Origin: Verrucomicrobiota bacterium
GTDB lineage: Bacteria > Verrucomicrobiota > Verrucomicrobiia > Opitutales > UBA953
Reading direction: 5' to 3'
Assembly (NCBI GenBank): GCA_026397965.1
Contig: JAPLTU010000048.1
Coordinates: 1-64,000, forward strand
Length of the DNA: 64,000 bases
Part shown: positions 18,120 to 27,279 of the stretch, one piece after another
How the letters are laid out: every line of letters starts with the position of its first letter
Position numbering within the stretch: the first letter of the stretch is position 1
Translations under genes and position numbers: made by a program
The notes under the pieces: generated by a model
The model's input: only the letters and a program-made list of their open reading frames with translations
Told to the model about the DNA's origin: nothing
Databases searched by the model: none

Positions 18120-19408
18120 GCACATTCGACCCAATCACCGTTAAGCGTTTCCAGCGCTTTCGCGCCAATCGAATGGGATGGTGGTCTCTGCTCACCCTAA
18201 TCGTTCTCGCCGGCCTTGCCGCCTTAGGCCCTTTACTGGTGGGCAAACGGCCGCTGGTTTTGCGCCTCGATGGCCAATGGCGGTTTCCGGTATTGGCCGG
18301 CTTTATCTCCGGCCAGGATCTCGGACTCGCGACGATTGCCGAACCTAACTATCGCCACCTCGAGCGCGAGCTCAGCGTCAACCGTCGCGGCTGGTTGATG
18401 ATGCCACTCGTGCCATTCGCCGCTGATGAAGTCTGCGAAGTCATGCCTCAAGTCAGCCAAGACCGCGAAGGCCGCTGGTGCGACCCCAGAGGAGTGATTG
18501 CCGAAGGACGCATTTTTAGGCTGAACAGCCAGGGCAGGCGCGAACAAGTCTGGTCGGTCATCAATGGCAGGCTCAACGGGGATGCCCGCCGATTTGAAAA
18601 CGGGATCGGCGTCGCCCGCGCTAAACTCGTGGATGACCAAGTGGTGCTTAGCCTACCGGAAAAAGCGGCGAGCGACTGGAAGCCCCAAGGAGCACTGGCT
18701 ACCTTGATCCCTTCGCCGTGCCCTCCTGGACTGGACGGACATTGGTTGGGCACCGATGAATCCGGGCATGATATCGTCGCCCGGCTTTTTGGTGGTTTCC
18801 GCATCCTCTTACTGGCCGCCCTGATTTACCTGCCGGCGGTCTATGCCGTGGGCCTCATCTTAGGAGCATCGATGGGCTACTTCGGCGGTTGGTTCGACAT
18901 GTTCTGGCAGCGTGCCATGGAAATTTGGTCGAACATCCCCTTCCTCTACGCGGTCATCTTCCTGGCCAGCCTGCTGGAGCCGTCCCTCGCGATTCTCATC
19001 CTCATTCTCGTCGCCTTTTCTTGGATTGGCTTGGCGCAACAGCTCCGCGCCTCGGCCTACCAAGTTTCCGCGCGCGACTACGTGACCGCTTCGAAATCCT
19101 TAGGCGCCGGACATGCGCGCATCATCTGGCGGCATATCTTACCTAATTGTGCGACCGTCATCCTCACCACCCTTCCCTTCAGTTTGCACGGGCTCGTCTT
19201 CTCGCTCTCCGCGCTTGATTATCTTGGATTTGGGTTGCCACCTACGGAACCCTCTTGGGGTGACTTGCTCCATCAAGCAAAGGAGAATTGGCACGCTTGG
19301 TGGATTCTTGGACCCACGATTTTCTGCCTGGTTGGCACGATGGTCATGATCAACTCGGTGGGCGAAGCGTTGCAAGACGCCTTCGACCTTCGCCGCTCCC
19401 AACGATGA
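18116..19408 (+). CDS. yejE: Peptide ABC transporter permease, YejE/OppC type
   Basis: A 430-aa permease, partner of the preceding one, overlapping it by 4 nt (ATGA). One N-terminal helix is followed by a ~150-residue periplasmic insert, then GTDESGHDIVARLFGGFRIL and the ARDYVTASKSLGAGHARII loop that docks on the ATPases. Five more helices follow. The insert is typical of YejE-like proteins and longer than in OppC/DppC. Together the two permeases form the channel. Confidence 0.88.
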   Translation: MSTFDPITVKRFQRFRANRMGWWSLLTLIVLAGLAALGPLLVGKRPLVLRLDGQWRFPVLAGFISGQDLGLATIAEPNYRHLERELSVNRRGWLMMPLVPFAADEVCEVMPQVSQDREGRWCDPRGVIAEGRIFRLNSQGRREQVWSVINGRLNGDARRFENGIGVARAKLVDDQVVLSLPEKAASDWKPQGALATLIPSPCPPGLDGHWLGTDESGHDIVARLFGGFRILLLAALIYLPAVYAVGLILGASMGYFGGWFDMFWQRAMEIWSNIPFLYAVIFLASLLEPSLAILILILVAFSWIGLAQQLRASAYQVSARDYVTASKSLGAGHARIIWRHILPNCATVILTTLPFSLHGLVFSLSALDYLGFGLPPTEPSWGDLLHQAKENWHAWWILGPTIFCLVGTMVMINSVGEALQDAFDLRRSQR

Positions 19409-21288
19409 AAATTCTACTGACATTTTTCGGCCTACTGACCTTGGCGAACGGTGAAACTTACCGGGACCCCAAAGCTGCGGCCTATTACGCCGAGCACTCG
19501 GACTTCTTCCATTTCGCCACCCCGGCAGACTTGCCCAAAGACCTGGTCTGGCACGATGGCGCCGAGCAAACGGAATTTGCCTCGGCCCAGGCGGTCCGCG
19601 GCGGGACACTGCGTCAGTTTACGCCGGCGACGCCTCCGACGCTTCGCCGGGTGGGTCCCAATGCGAACAACGGTTTTCGCGGCGAACTTTACGATAACAA
19701 CGATTTCGGACTACTCTCCTCGCACCCTAACACCGACGAACCCATTCCGGCGCTGGCCATGAGTTGGGCGATGTCAGCCGACGGCCTGACCGCCTACTTC
19801 CGGCTCGATCCGAACGCCCAATTCACGGATGGGCAGCCGATCACCGCGGATGATTTCTTTTTCGCCTTCTATTTCTATCGGTCGCCCTGGATCAACGCGG
19901 AGTGGTATGTTGATTATTACACCCGCGAATGGGGCGGCATCACCCGGTTCGACGACCACACGATCGCCGTGAAGGCTCCGCGCCAACGCCCGATGCAACT
20001 CGAGAACCTGGGCGAGCTGCGCCCGATCCCGCGCGATTTCTTCAAAGACTTTGGGCCGAATTACGAAAAAATCTATAACGACCGCTTCCAGCCGACCACC
20101 GGAGCTTACTTCGTCGCGCAAGCAGGTTTTCAGCGGGAGAAATCAGTGACCCTCACCCGCGTGAAAGATTGGTGGGGAGACCGGCGTAAATATTACCGGC
20201 ACCGCTACAATCCGGATGCGATCGACTATACGGTGATTCGGGAAATCGACAGCGCCTATGAATCCTTCCTCGCCGGCCAGATTGATTTCATGCCCATCGG
20301 CATGCCGCGCTACTGGTATGGCATCAACGAAAAGAACCCCACCCTCCAGGGTTACGTCACCAAGGTCCAATTCTTTAACGATATACCCCGCCCGCCTTAT
20401 GGGCTTTATATCAATACCCAGAAGCCTTTGCTTGACGACCTCAACGTCCGCTTGGGCCTGCAGCATGCGACCGACTTCCAGCGTGTGATTGATGGATTTT
20501 ACCGGGGCGACTATGAACGGCTCAACCAATTCAGCGAAGGCCTTGGCAAGTATACCGACCCCTCCATCCGCGCCCGCCAATATTCTCCGGAGCTTGCGCG
20601 CGCCGCCTTCGCCCGAGCCGGCTTTACCAAGACTGGCGCTGACGGCATCCTCGTAAACGCTGCGGGTGAACGGCTTTCCTTTCGGCTAACCTTTGATAAT
20701 TCCGATCGCCGCAAATACTTGGCCACCTTGGTCGAATCCGCAAGGCGTTGCGGACTGGAATACCGTCCCGAGACCCTGGAGCACACGACCATGTACCGAA
20801 AAGTCATGGAAAAGAACCACGATATCGCCTTTTGGGCCTGGTCGGTTTCGAGTCGCTTACCGGCACTCTGGGAATCTCATCATGGCGATAATGCCGTCGA
20901 CAAATTAGGCGACGGGCGAAAAGTCCCGAAACGGCAGACCAACAACATCACCGGCATCGATGATCCGGAATTATCTAAGCTCATCGACCGGTTCCGGGCG
21001 TCGACGGATGAAACTGAAATGATTGGGCTTTCTCATCAGATGCAAAGACGCATCCACGACAATGCCGACTTCATTCCTGGCTTTCGGGTGCCCGGATACC
21101 GTTATGCTTTCTGGGAATGGGTCAAATTCCCGTCAGGATTCGACGTTCGTTCGGCGGAAGACCCGGGAACTTTCGGACTTTTCTGGATTGATCCGCGCCA
21201 ACGCGAAAGTGACCTCAAAGATTTTAGAGCGGGTAAGACGCACGGGGCACCCAAGACCTTGATTGAAGATCGTTGGCGGACCGAATGA
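19405..21288 (+). CDS. yejA: Extracellular solute-binding protein family 5 (peptide), YejA-like
   Basis: A 627-aa periplasmic binding protein. The signal peptide is MKILLTFFGLLTLANGET. The mature part has the family-5 features: GGTLRQF near the start, PALAMSWAMSADGLTAYFRL, DGQPITADDFFFAFY, then domain II with YESFLAGQIDFMPIG. It overlaps yejE by 4 nt. The order permease-permease-binding protein-ATPases differs from E. coli yejABEF. Likely cargo is oligopeptides, inferred from the family. Confidence 0.9.
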   Translation: MKILLTFFGLLTLANGETYRDPKAAAYYAEHSDFFHFATPADLPKDLVWHDGAEQTEFASAQAVRGGTLRQFTPATPPTLRRVGPNANNGFRGELYDNNDFGLLSSHPNTDEPIPALAMSWAMSADGLTAYFRLDPNAQFTDGQPITADDFFFAFYFYRSPWINAEWYVDYYTREWGGITRFDDHTIAVKAPRQRPMQLENLGELRPIPRDFFKDFGPNYEKIYNDRFQPTTGAYFVAQAGFQREKSVTLTRVKDWWGDRRKYYRHRYNPDAIDYTVIREIDSAYESFLAGQIDFMPIGMPRYWYGINEKNPTLQGYVTKVQFFNDIPRPPYGLYINTQKPLLDDLNVRLGLQHATDFQRVIDGFYRGDYERLNQFSEGLGKYTDPSIRARQYSPELARAAFARAGFTKTGADGILVNAAGERLSFRLTFDNSDRRKYLATLVESARRCGLEYRPETLEHTTMYRKVMEKNHDIAFWAWSVSSRLPALWESHHGDNAVDKLGDGRKVPKRQTNNITGIDDPELSKLIDRFRASTDETEMIGLSHQMQRRIHDNADFIPGFRVPGYRYAFWEWVKFPSGFDVRSAEDPGTFGLFWIDPRQRESDLKDFRAGKTHGAPKTLIEDRWRTE

Positions 21289-21338
21289 GGTGGTTTCTTT
21301 CTTCCCCTCACCCCACCCCCTGACCTAACGTGTTGCCC

Positions 21339-22184
21339 ATGTCCGCCGAGCCCCTCCTGAAAGTACAGGACCTCTGCATCACCTTCCACGCCGGTGACAG
21401 TGCCACCGTCGCCGCTCAGGATGTCACCTTCTCGATTGCCGCGGGTGAAGTCTTGGCGGTCGTCGGCGAATCGGGTTCGGGCAAGTCAGTCACCGCGCTT
21501 GCCCTGACCCGGCTTCTCCCACCCCCGCCCACCTGCACGGTGACGGGGAGTGTCATGCTTGGGGGCGTCGACTTATTAAAACTGCCCGACGACAAACTCG
21601 CCAAAGTCCGCGGGGGGTCCATCGCCTACATCTTCCAAGAACCCGGCACCTCACTTAATCCCGTCTATACGATTGGATTTCAGATTGGGGAAGCGATTGC
21701 ACTCCATCGCCCGGAGGTGAAGGACATCAAAAGTGAAATCCAACGCGCCTTGCAGGAAGTGCGGATCACCGAACCCGAACGGGTGGCGAACCAGTACCCG
21801 CACGAACTTTCGGGCGGGATGCAGCAACGCGCGATGATTGCCATGGCCCTGGCCTGCAATCCGAAGATCTTGGTAGCCGACGAACCGACCACCGCCCTCG
21901 ACGTCACCATTCAGAAAGAAATCATGGACTTGCTGGCGCGCCTGCGACGCGAGCGGGGGATGAGCATCCTGCTGATCACCCACAATTTCGGCATCGTGGC
22001 CAACTTTGCCGATCAGGTGCAAGTGATGTGGAAAGGCCGCATCGTCGAACATGGTCCGGTCAGCGAAATCATGCGGACGCAAGCCCATCCCTACACCCGC
22101 GCGCTCATCGCCTGCATCCCCCGACTCGGGCAACGTCGTCGTCGACTCACGACCTTAACCGAAGAACTCAAAGTTTCGCCATGA
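21339..22184 (+). CDS. Peptide ABC transporter ATPase (DppD/OppD type)
   Basis: A 281-aa ATPase with Walker [13 protein letters not shown], signature [15 protein letters not shown], Walker [13 protein letters not shown] and the C-terminal oligopeptide-transporter extension ([14 protein letters not shown]). I chose the ATG at 21339, three codons after a GTG. It corresponds to the N-terminal half of E. coli YejF, which here is split into two genes. The stop overlaps the next start (ATGA). Confidence 0.92.
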   Translation: MSAEPLLKVQDLCITFHAGDSATVAAQDVTFSIAAGEVLAVVGESGSGKSVTALALTRLLPPPPTCTVTGSVMLGGVDLLKLPDDKLAKVRGGSIAYIFQEPGTSLNPVYTIGFQIGEAIALHRPEVKDIKSEIQRALQEVRITEPERVANQYPHELSGGMQQRAMIAMALACNPKILVADEPTTALDVTIQKEIMDLLARLRRERGMSILLITHNFGIVANFADQVQVMWKGRIVEHGPVSEIMRTQAHPYTRALIACIPRLGQRRRRLTTLTEELKVSP

Positions 22185-22978
22185 GCCACGCCGACAACCT
22201 GCTGGAAGTGCGCGGCCTGGCGGTTCACTACCCAGGTCGGGCCAACTGGTTCTTCCAGAAAGGCGTCCCTAAAAAAGCCGTCGACGACATCTCGTTCGTC
22301 ATCCCGAAAGGTAAGACTGTGGGCTTAGTGGGCGAATCAGGTTCGGGCAAGACCACGACGGGTCGGGCAATTGTGAAACTCGCCCCGCTCACCGCGGGCC
22401 AGATCTTCTACCAAGGCACGGACATTGGTAGCCTCTCGAACGCGGAGTTCCTGCCTTGGCGCAAAAAAATCCAGATGATTTTCCAGGATCCTTATAACTC
22501 CCTTAACCCGCGAGCTGATATCCTCAGCATCCTTTCCGAACCTCTGGAAATCCATTTCCCGCAGATGTCACGAAGCGACCGCGCCGAACGGTGCGTGGAA
22601 TTACTACGCTGCGTCCAATTGCCCGCCGAACACCTCCGTCGCCACCCGCATGAATTTTCCGGCGGACAACGTCAGCGGATCGGCATCGCCCGCGCTTTGG
22701 CCGTCCAACCGGAACTCATCATCTGCGACGAACCGGTTTCGGCCCTGGATGTCTCCGTGCAGGCCGAAGTCGTCAATTTGCTTCAAGATCTGCAAGAACA
22801 GCTTGGCCTGACTTACCTGTTCATCGCGCACGATCTCGCCGTCGTCGAACACGTGAGCGACCATATTCTCGTGATGTCAAAAGGCGGAATTGTCGAACAA
22901 GGCAGTCCCGCTGAAATCCTTGGAAATCCGCAGGAGGCGTACACGAAAACCTTACTCGCGGCGGTGCCGCGCTTTTGA
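22181..22978 (+). CDS. Peptide ABC transporter ATPase (DppF/OppF type)
   Basis: A 265-aa ATPase with GESGSGKTTTGRAIVKL, FSGGQRQRIGIARAL, IICDEPVSALD and the C-terminal AYTKTLLAAVPRF segment. It is the second ATPase of the importer and overlaps the first by 4 nt. Its own TGA overlaps the next gene's ATG (TGATG), showing translational coupling to the exosortase. Confidence 0.92.
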   Translation: MSHADNLLEVRGLAVHYPGRANWFFQKGVPKKAVDDISFVIPKGKTVGLVGESGSGKTTTGRAIVKLAPLTAGQIFYQGTDIGSLSNAEFLPWRKKIQMIFQDPYNSLNPRADILSILSEPLEIHFPQMSRSDRAERCVELLRCVQLPAEHLRRHPHEFSGGQRQRIGIARALAVQPELIICDEPVSALDVSVQAEVVNLLQDLQEQLGLTYLFIAHDLAVVEHVSDHILVMSKGGIVEQGSPAEILGNPQEAYTKTLLAAVPRF

Positions 22979-24015
22979 TGTCCGAAGAAGCTCCAGCCCG
23001 CGCATCTGACGTTAAGCTTGATGCCAACACCGTTGGCTTAGGTCTGCTGCTCGTTGGGATGGCGGGCATCGCGACCTGGGATCAATGGGCCATCTGGAGC
23101 ACGAAAGACGATTACACCTTCGGCTACCTGGTCCCGATCTTTTCTGGCTACGTGCTCTGGGACCGTTGGGCGAACATCCGGGCCTATTTAACCGGACAGC
23201 AAAGCCCCATTTCTCCGCCGGCCTCGCCGGTTTTGCTGCGCATCATCGCCGCGATGGGTTATCTTTCACTTTTGATGTTCGGCTTTGGCGGGGCGGGTCG
23301 GGCGATTTTTGGTACGGGCGTAATCCCCACCCTTTTAATCGCCTTTGGCTTAGTAGGTTCGGCCTGGGCATTCACCTTCTTATCCGTCCGCGGACCCGAC
23401 CAAACCGAAGCCACCGCGCACGCCCGCTGGCAGGCCGTTGGACTGATGATTTTTCCGGCAGGCGTCTGGATTATCTCCGGCCCTTTTCTTTACCTGGTCG
23501 ACAATCAGATTAAAGGCGAACTGCTTTCCAATGTGACCGACATCGTTTCGGGGATTTTACGCGTCACCGACCATGTCATCCGCGTCAACGGTAACACCAT
23601 TATCTTCGCAAATGGAGACGGCGTGGGCATCGCCGACGCCTGTTCAGGCATCCGGTCGCTTTCCGCCTGCGTGTTTGCGGGCGCATTCCTGGGAGCGACT
23701 TTTCTTGAAGGCGGCTTTCCGGGTGCCCTGCTTCGCCGGACGGGGATGATCCTCCTCTCCGGATTGATTGCGATCCTCCTAAACATCGGACGGAATACTT
23801 TTCTCGCTTTCTATGCGCTCAATCATGGCTCGCGCTCCATTGACCGAGATTGGTCAGGCATCGAACATGGGCAGCCGAACTTTTCGACTTTCGGCAGTAT
23901 CCATGATTTAGCTGGTAACGTCGCCATGGGGCTAGCCCTGCTCGCTCTACTGGCCTGCTTGCCGCTGATTAATCGCATCGGGCGCGGGACCAGATCGCCT
24001 TCCTCTGTTCTATGA
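22978..24015 (+). CDS. Exosortase/archaeosortase family transpeptidase
   Basis: A 345-aa multi-spanning inner-membrane protein (about eight helices). The exosortase catalytic triad is visible: Cys222 in IADACSGIRSLSA, Arg272 in LLNIGRNTFLAF, and His309 in SIHDLAGNV. Exosortases cleave C-terminal PEP-CTERM-like signals (short motif, one helix, basic tail) and anchor or release surface proteins. None of the complete secreted proteins in this window carries such a tail. The giant repeat protein at the right edge is the obvious candidate substrate, but its C-terminus is outside the window. The gene is sandwiched between peptide-transporter genes and glgA, overlapping both. Confidence 0.9.
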   Translation: MSEEAPARASDVKLDANTVGLGLLLVGMAGIATWDQWAIWSTKDDYTFGYLVPIFSGYVLWDRWANIRAYLTGQQSPISPPASPVLLRIIAAMGYLSLLMFGFGGAGRAIFGTGVIPTLLIAFGLVGSAWAFTFLSVRGPDQTEATAHARWQAVGLMIFPAGVWIISGPFLYLVDNQIKGELLSNVTDIVSGILRVTDHVIRVNGNTIIFANGDGVGIADACSGIRSLSACVFAGAFLGATFLEGGFPGALLRRTGMILLSGLIAILLNIGRNTFLAFYALNHGSRSIDRDWSGIEHGQPNFSTFGSIHDLAGNVAMGLALLALLACLPLINRIGRGTRSPSSVL

Positions 24016-25463
24016 AGATTTTACATATCACCCCCGAACTCGCGCCATGGTCCAAAGCCGGAGGACTCGGTGATGCCACCATTGCGTTATGTAAGGCGTT
24101 GGCGGCACAGGGTCATGAAGTCCGCGTCGTCACGCCACTCTACGGTTCGGTTCCGGGGCGGGAGAACATGGAAACCCGATTGGAAGTGCTCAAAGTGGGC
24201 GTGCATGGCAATCCGGCCAAAGCCGCGTGTCGCGTGCGCTCGTTAGCGATCTGCTCGGGATTAGAAGCCTGGTTCATCGAACACGAAGATTACTACGGCG
24301 GCCGGGAAATCTACCCCACCCGGGAAGACGTCGGCGAACGGGCGGCATTTTACGGGCGAGCCGCGTTGGACATTTGTCTAAACACGGGTTGGACGCCCGA
24401 CATCATTCACGGTCACGACTGGACGGCCGGATTAGTGCCGGTACTGCTCAATACCGTCGTCAAAGGCACGCCCTTAGGAAAGTGCGCCTCGGTGATGACC
24501 ATCCACAACTTACAGCATCAGGGATTAATGAGCCGGCGGGTCATGGGTTTCTTGGGCTTGCCGGAGCATCTGTGGAGTCCGCTGGAACTCGAATGCCTCG
24601 GGGGACTTAACTTCCTCAAAGGGGGGATTCTTCATGCGACCCGCGTCATCACCGTCAGCCCCACGTATGCCCGCGAAATTCTGACCCCCGAATTTGGCTA
24701 TGGCCTGGATGATGTCGTTCGCCGCCGCCAGCCCGAGCTCGAAGGCATCCTTAATGGCGTCGATAACGCCGAATGGAATCCGAGTACCGACCCGCATCTT
24801 AAAAAGAATTATGGCGCCAAAGATCTCGGCGGCAAAAGCGCCTGCAAAGCCGAGTTGCAGCACGAACTCGGCTTAGCCATAGAGGTAAAAATACCGCTCG
24901 TCGGGGTCATCTCGCGCCTCTGGGAGCAAAAAGGCCTCGACCTCGCCGTGCGGGTCTTACCTAAATTTTTGCGGGCTGGTCAGATGCAATTCGTTTTACT
25001 GGGTAGCGGCGATGCGCAGCTGGAAAATGAGTTTCGCCGGCTGGCCGCCGATTTCCCCGAACTTTGCGCGGTGCGAATCGGTTACGATAATGGCCTCTCG
25101 CATCGCATCGAGGCAGGGGCCGACTTCTTCCTCATGCCCAGCCGTTTCGAACCCTGTGGTCTTAATCAGTTATACTCGATGGCTTATGGCACCTTGCCCA
25201 TCGTACGTGCCACGGGCGGACTGGCTGATACCGTCAAACACTGGAGTCGCACGACCGCCCAAGGGACTGGCATCGTCTTTCAACACGCCGACGTCAGCGG
25301 CATCGATTGGGCGATTCAGCAAGCCCTGGAGCTCTTCGCTCGACCAGCCGATTTCCAATCCGTTCAGGTTCAAGCGATGCAACATGAGTTTAGTTGGGCA
25401 AAATCCGCCGACCGGCATTTGTCGTGCTATCGGAAAGCGCTGACGCAGAGACTTGCAGGTTAA
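24012..25463 (+). CDS. glgA: Glycogen synthase (ADP-glucose type)
   Basis: A 483-aa GT5 glycosyltransferase extending alpha-1,4-glucan with ADP-glucose. The KAGGLGDA motif (residues 15-22) binds the nucleotide sugar. The C-terminal SRFEPCGLNQLYSMAYGT carries the catalytic glutamate, and VISRLWEQKGLDL starts the second Rossmann domain. Length is normal. It overlaps the exosortase gene by 4 nt and ends the operon, followed by the inverted repeat at 25483-25519. Confidence 0.96.
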   Translation: MKILHITPELAPWSKAGGLGDATIALCKALAAQGHEVRVVTPLYGSVPGRENMETRLEVLKVGVHGNPAKAACRVRSLAICSGLEAWFIEHEDYYGGREIYPTREDVGERAAFYGRAALDICLNTGWTPDIIHGHDWTAGLVPVLLNTVVKGTPLGKCASVMTIHNLQHQGLMSRRVMGFLGLPEHLWSPLELECLGGLNFLKGGILHATRVITVSPTYAREILTPEFGYGLDDVVRRRQPELEGILNGVDNAEWNPSTDPHLKKNYGAKDLGGKSACKAELQHELGLAIEVKIPLVGVISRLWEQKGLDLAVRVLPKFLRAGQMQFVLLGSGDAQLENEFRRLAADFPELCAVRIGYDNGLSHRIEAGADFFLMPSRFEPCGLNQLYSMAYGTLPIVRATGGLADTVKHWSRTTAQGTGIVFQHADVSGIDWAIQQALELFARPADFQSVQVQAMQHEFSWAKSADRHLSCYRKALTQRLAG

Positions 25464-25482
25464 GATTTAACAGCCTTGCCAC

Positions 25483-25519
25483 TTTTTGAACAAAATCAGG
25501 AAAAAGATTTGTTCAAAAA
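25483..25519. terminator. A/T-rich 12-bp inverted repeat downstream of glgA
   Basis: TTTTTGAACAAA (25483-25494) and TTTGTTCAAAAA (25508-25519) are perfect inverted arms with a 13-nt loop, 19 nt after the glgA stop. It can act as a bidirectional terminator, or as an operator for the porin gene starting at 25588. The sequence does not decide between these. Confidence 0.6.
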
Positions 25520-25587
25520 ACACCTTTTAAATGGCCGCCAGGTGGAAATGGGTGACTTGGCACAAAGCGAGTTAGAGAGGAGTCGCA

Positions 25588-26271
25588 ATGAAGCACTCCC
25601 TCCTCCTCACCTCCCTCACCCTCATCGCTGCATCCGGGCTCGCCCAGGCTGCGGCAGCGCCTGCCTCGGCGTTCACCACCACGGGCAACCTGTCGTTCAC
25701 CAGCGATTACGTCTTCCGCGGCATCACGCAGAATGGCGGCAAGACTGCCCTCCAGGGCGGCTTCGACGTTTCCCATACCGACGGCCTTTCGGCTGGCGTC
25801 TGGGCTGCGAACGTCAACTGGGCTAACACCACCCTCGAAGTCGATGCCTATGCGGCCTACGGCTTCAGCCTCACGAAGGACATCACTGCCTCCGTCGGCT
25901 ACATCGGCTACATCTACGAAGGCAACTCCGCGCTCAACACCAGCGAATTGAACGTCTCGGCGACCGCCTACGGCCTCACCGCCAAGATCTCCTATGCCAC
26001 CACCCATTACTTCGGTATCGCTGGCTCCGGCACCAAGTACTACGAATTGAACTACGCTTACGACATCGCCGCTGTGAAGGGGCTCTCCCTCGCCCTCCAC
26101 TACGGGCTCACCGACGGCAAGAGCGCAGCCTCGAACGACAAAGATTACGCCATCGCCCTGTCCTACCCAGTACTCGGCTTCACTGGCACCCTGGCCTACT
26201 CCAACGGTAGCGGCTCCTACGCCGGTATCTACGAAGGCATCACGGCCGTGTCGCTGAAGAAGACCTTCTAA
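25588..26271 (+). CDS. TorF-family putative outer-membrane porin
   Basis: A 227-aa beta-barrel protein with a signal peptide (MKHSLLLTSLTLIAASGLAQ, then A-rich). The family hallmark SFTSDYVFRGITQ starts the mature part. Alternating amphipathic strands follow and the protein ends in a terminal Phe (SLKKTF), the outer-membrane insertion signal. The preceding GAGAGGAG is an unusually good Shine-Dalgarno for this window. It is a single gene with a strong terminator, suggesting high expression. Transport specificity is unknown. Confidence 0.88.
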   Translation: MKHSLLLTSLTLIAASGLAQAAAAPASAFTTTGNLSFTSDYVFRGITQNGGKTALQGGFDVSHTDGLSAGVWAANVNWANTTLEVDAYAAYGFSLTKDITASVGYIGYIYEGNSALNTSELNVSATAYGLTAKISYATTHYFGIAGSGTKYYELNYAYDIAAVKGLSLALHYGLTDGKSAASNDKDYAIALSYPVLGFTGTLAYSNGSGSYAGIYEGITAVSLKKTF

Positions 26272-26304
26272 TTTAGGAAACTAAATTAGGATATAGCATA
26301 GCAA

Positions 26305-26334
26305 AGGGGCGTCTTCCGCGAGGGAGGCGCCCCT
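26305..26334 (+). terminator. Rho-independent terminator of the porin gene
   Basis: A 13-bp stem with two G-T wobbles, AGGGGCGTCTTCC-GCGA-GGGAGGCGCCCCT, is followed by TCTTGTTTGTT. Confidence 0.9.
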
Positions 26335-26388
26335 TCTTGTTTGTTAGGTTGAAAATCTACGAGATTGGGCAATGTTGGGCGGCTACCG

Positions 26389-27276
26389 ATGATTGAGTCC
26401 GCCCGCAAACCCGATTGGCTTCGTGCCAAGCTGCCGACTGGCCCCGACTTTCTCGAGACCAAGAAAAACGTCGACGAGCATAAGCTACACACCGTCTGCC
26501 AATCCGCCCAATGCCCCAACATGGGCGAATGCTGGTCTCGCGGCACGGCAACGGTGATGATCTTAGGCAACATCTGCACCCGCTCCTGCACCTTCTGCGC
26601 CGTGCTCTCGGGTCGACCCACCGAACTGGACCTCGGCGAGCCCGCTCGCGTCGCCGAATCCATCGCGCAGATGAAACTACGTCACGTGGTGATCACCTCC
26701 GGGGCCCGCGACGACCTCAGGGACGGTGGTGCTTCCGTCTGGGCGGCCACGATTCGCGCCACTCGGCACCGCAACCCAACGACGACAATCGAAGTCTTGC
26801 CGGCCGACTTCCGCGGCGAACAAGTCCACCTCGACACGCTCCTCGACGCGCAGCCTGATATTTTAAATCATAACTTGGAAACGGTCGAACGCCTCCAACG
26901 CCCCGTCCGTAAGACCGCGCGCTATGACCGTTCCTTCGGGGTCCTCAAACATGCCAAAGCGCGGCAATTTATCACCAAGACCGGCCTCATGCTTGGGATC
27001 GTCGAACAAAAAGAGGAAGTCGCCCAACTCCTGCGCGATATCGCTGAAGCCCAAGTCGATATCGTAACCATCGGCCAATACCTTTCGCCCAGCAAAGAGC
27101 ACGCCCCCATCGATCGCTGGGTCCACCCCGACGAATTCGCCGAATGGAAAGCCTTCGCCCTCGCCGCCGGCGTCAAGCATGTCGAATCCGGTCCGCTGGT
27201 CCGCTCCTCTTATAAAGCCGACGAACAAGTGGTGAAATTCAGTTTGCTGGACCGCCGTTCGCAACTCGGCCGCTGA
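26389..27276 (+). CDS. lipA: Lipoyl synthase
   Basis: A 295-aa radical-SAM enzyme that inserts two sulfurs into octanoyl groups on lipoate-dependent enzymes. The auxiliary cluster motif CQSAQCPNMGEC and the radical-SAM motif CTRSCTFC are both complete, and the C-terminal RSSY that ligates the auxiliary cluster is present (VRSSYKAD). The usual TSVDRDDL appears as TSGARDDL. The ATG at 26389 is preferred; a TTG at 26365 is possible. Its stop lies 3 nt before the helicase GTG. Confidence 0.95.
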   Translation: MIESARKPDWLRAKLPTGPDFLETKKNVDEHKLHTVCQSAQCPNMGECWSRGTATVMILGNICTRSCTFCAVLSGRPTELDLGEPARVAESIAQMKLRHVVITSGARDDLRDGGASVWAATIRATRHRNPTTTIEVLPADFRGEQVHLDTLLDAQPDILNHNLETVERLQRPVRKTARYDRSFGVLKHAKARQFITKTGLMLGIVEQKEEVAQLLRDIAEAQVDIVTIGQYLSPSKEHAPIDRWVHPDEFAEWKAFALAAGVKHVESGPLVRSSYKADEQVVKFSLLDRRSQLGR

Positions 27277-27279
27277 ACC

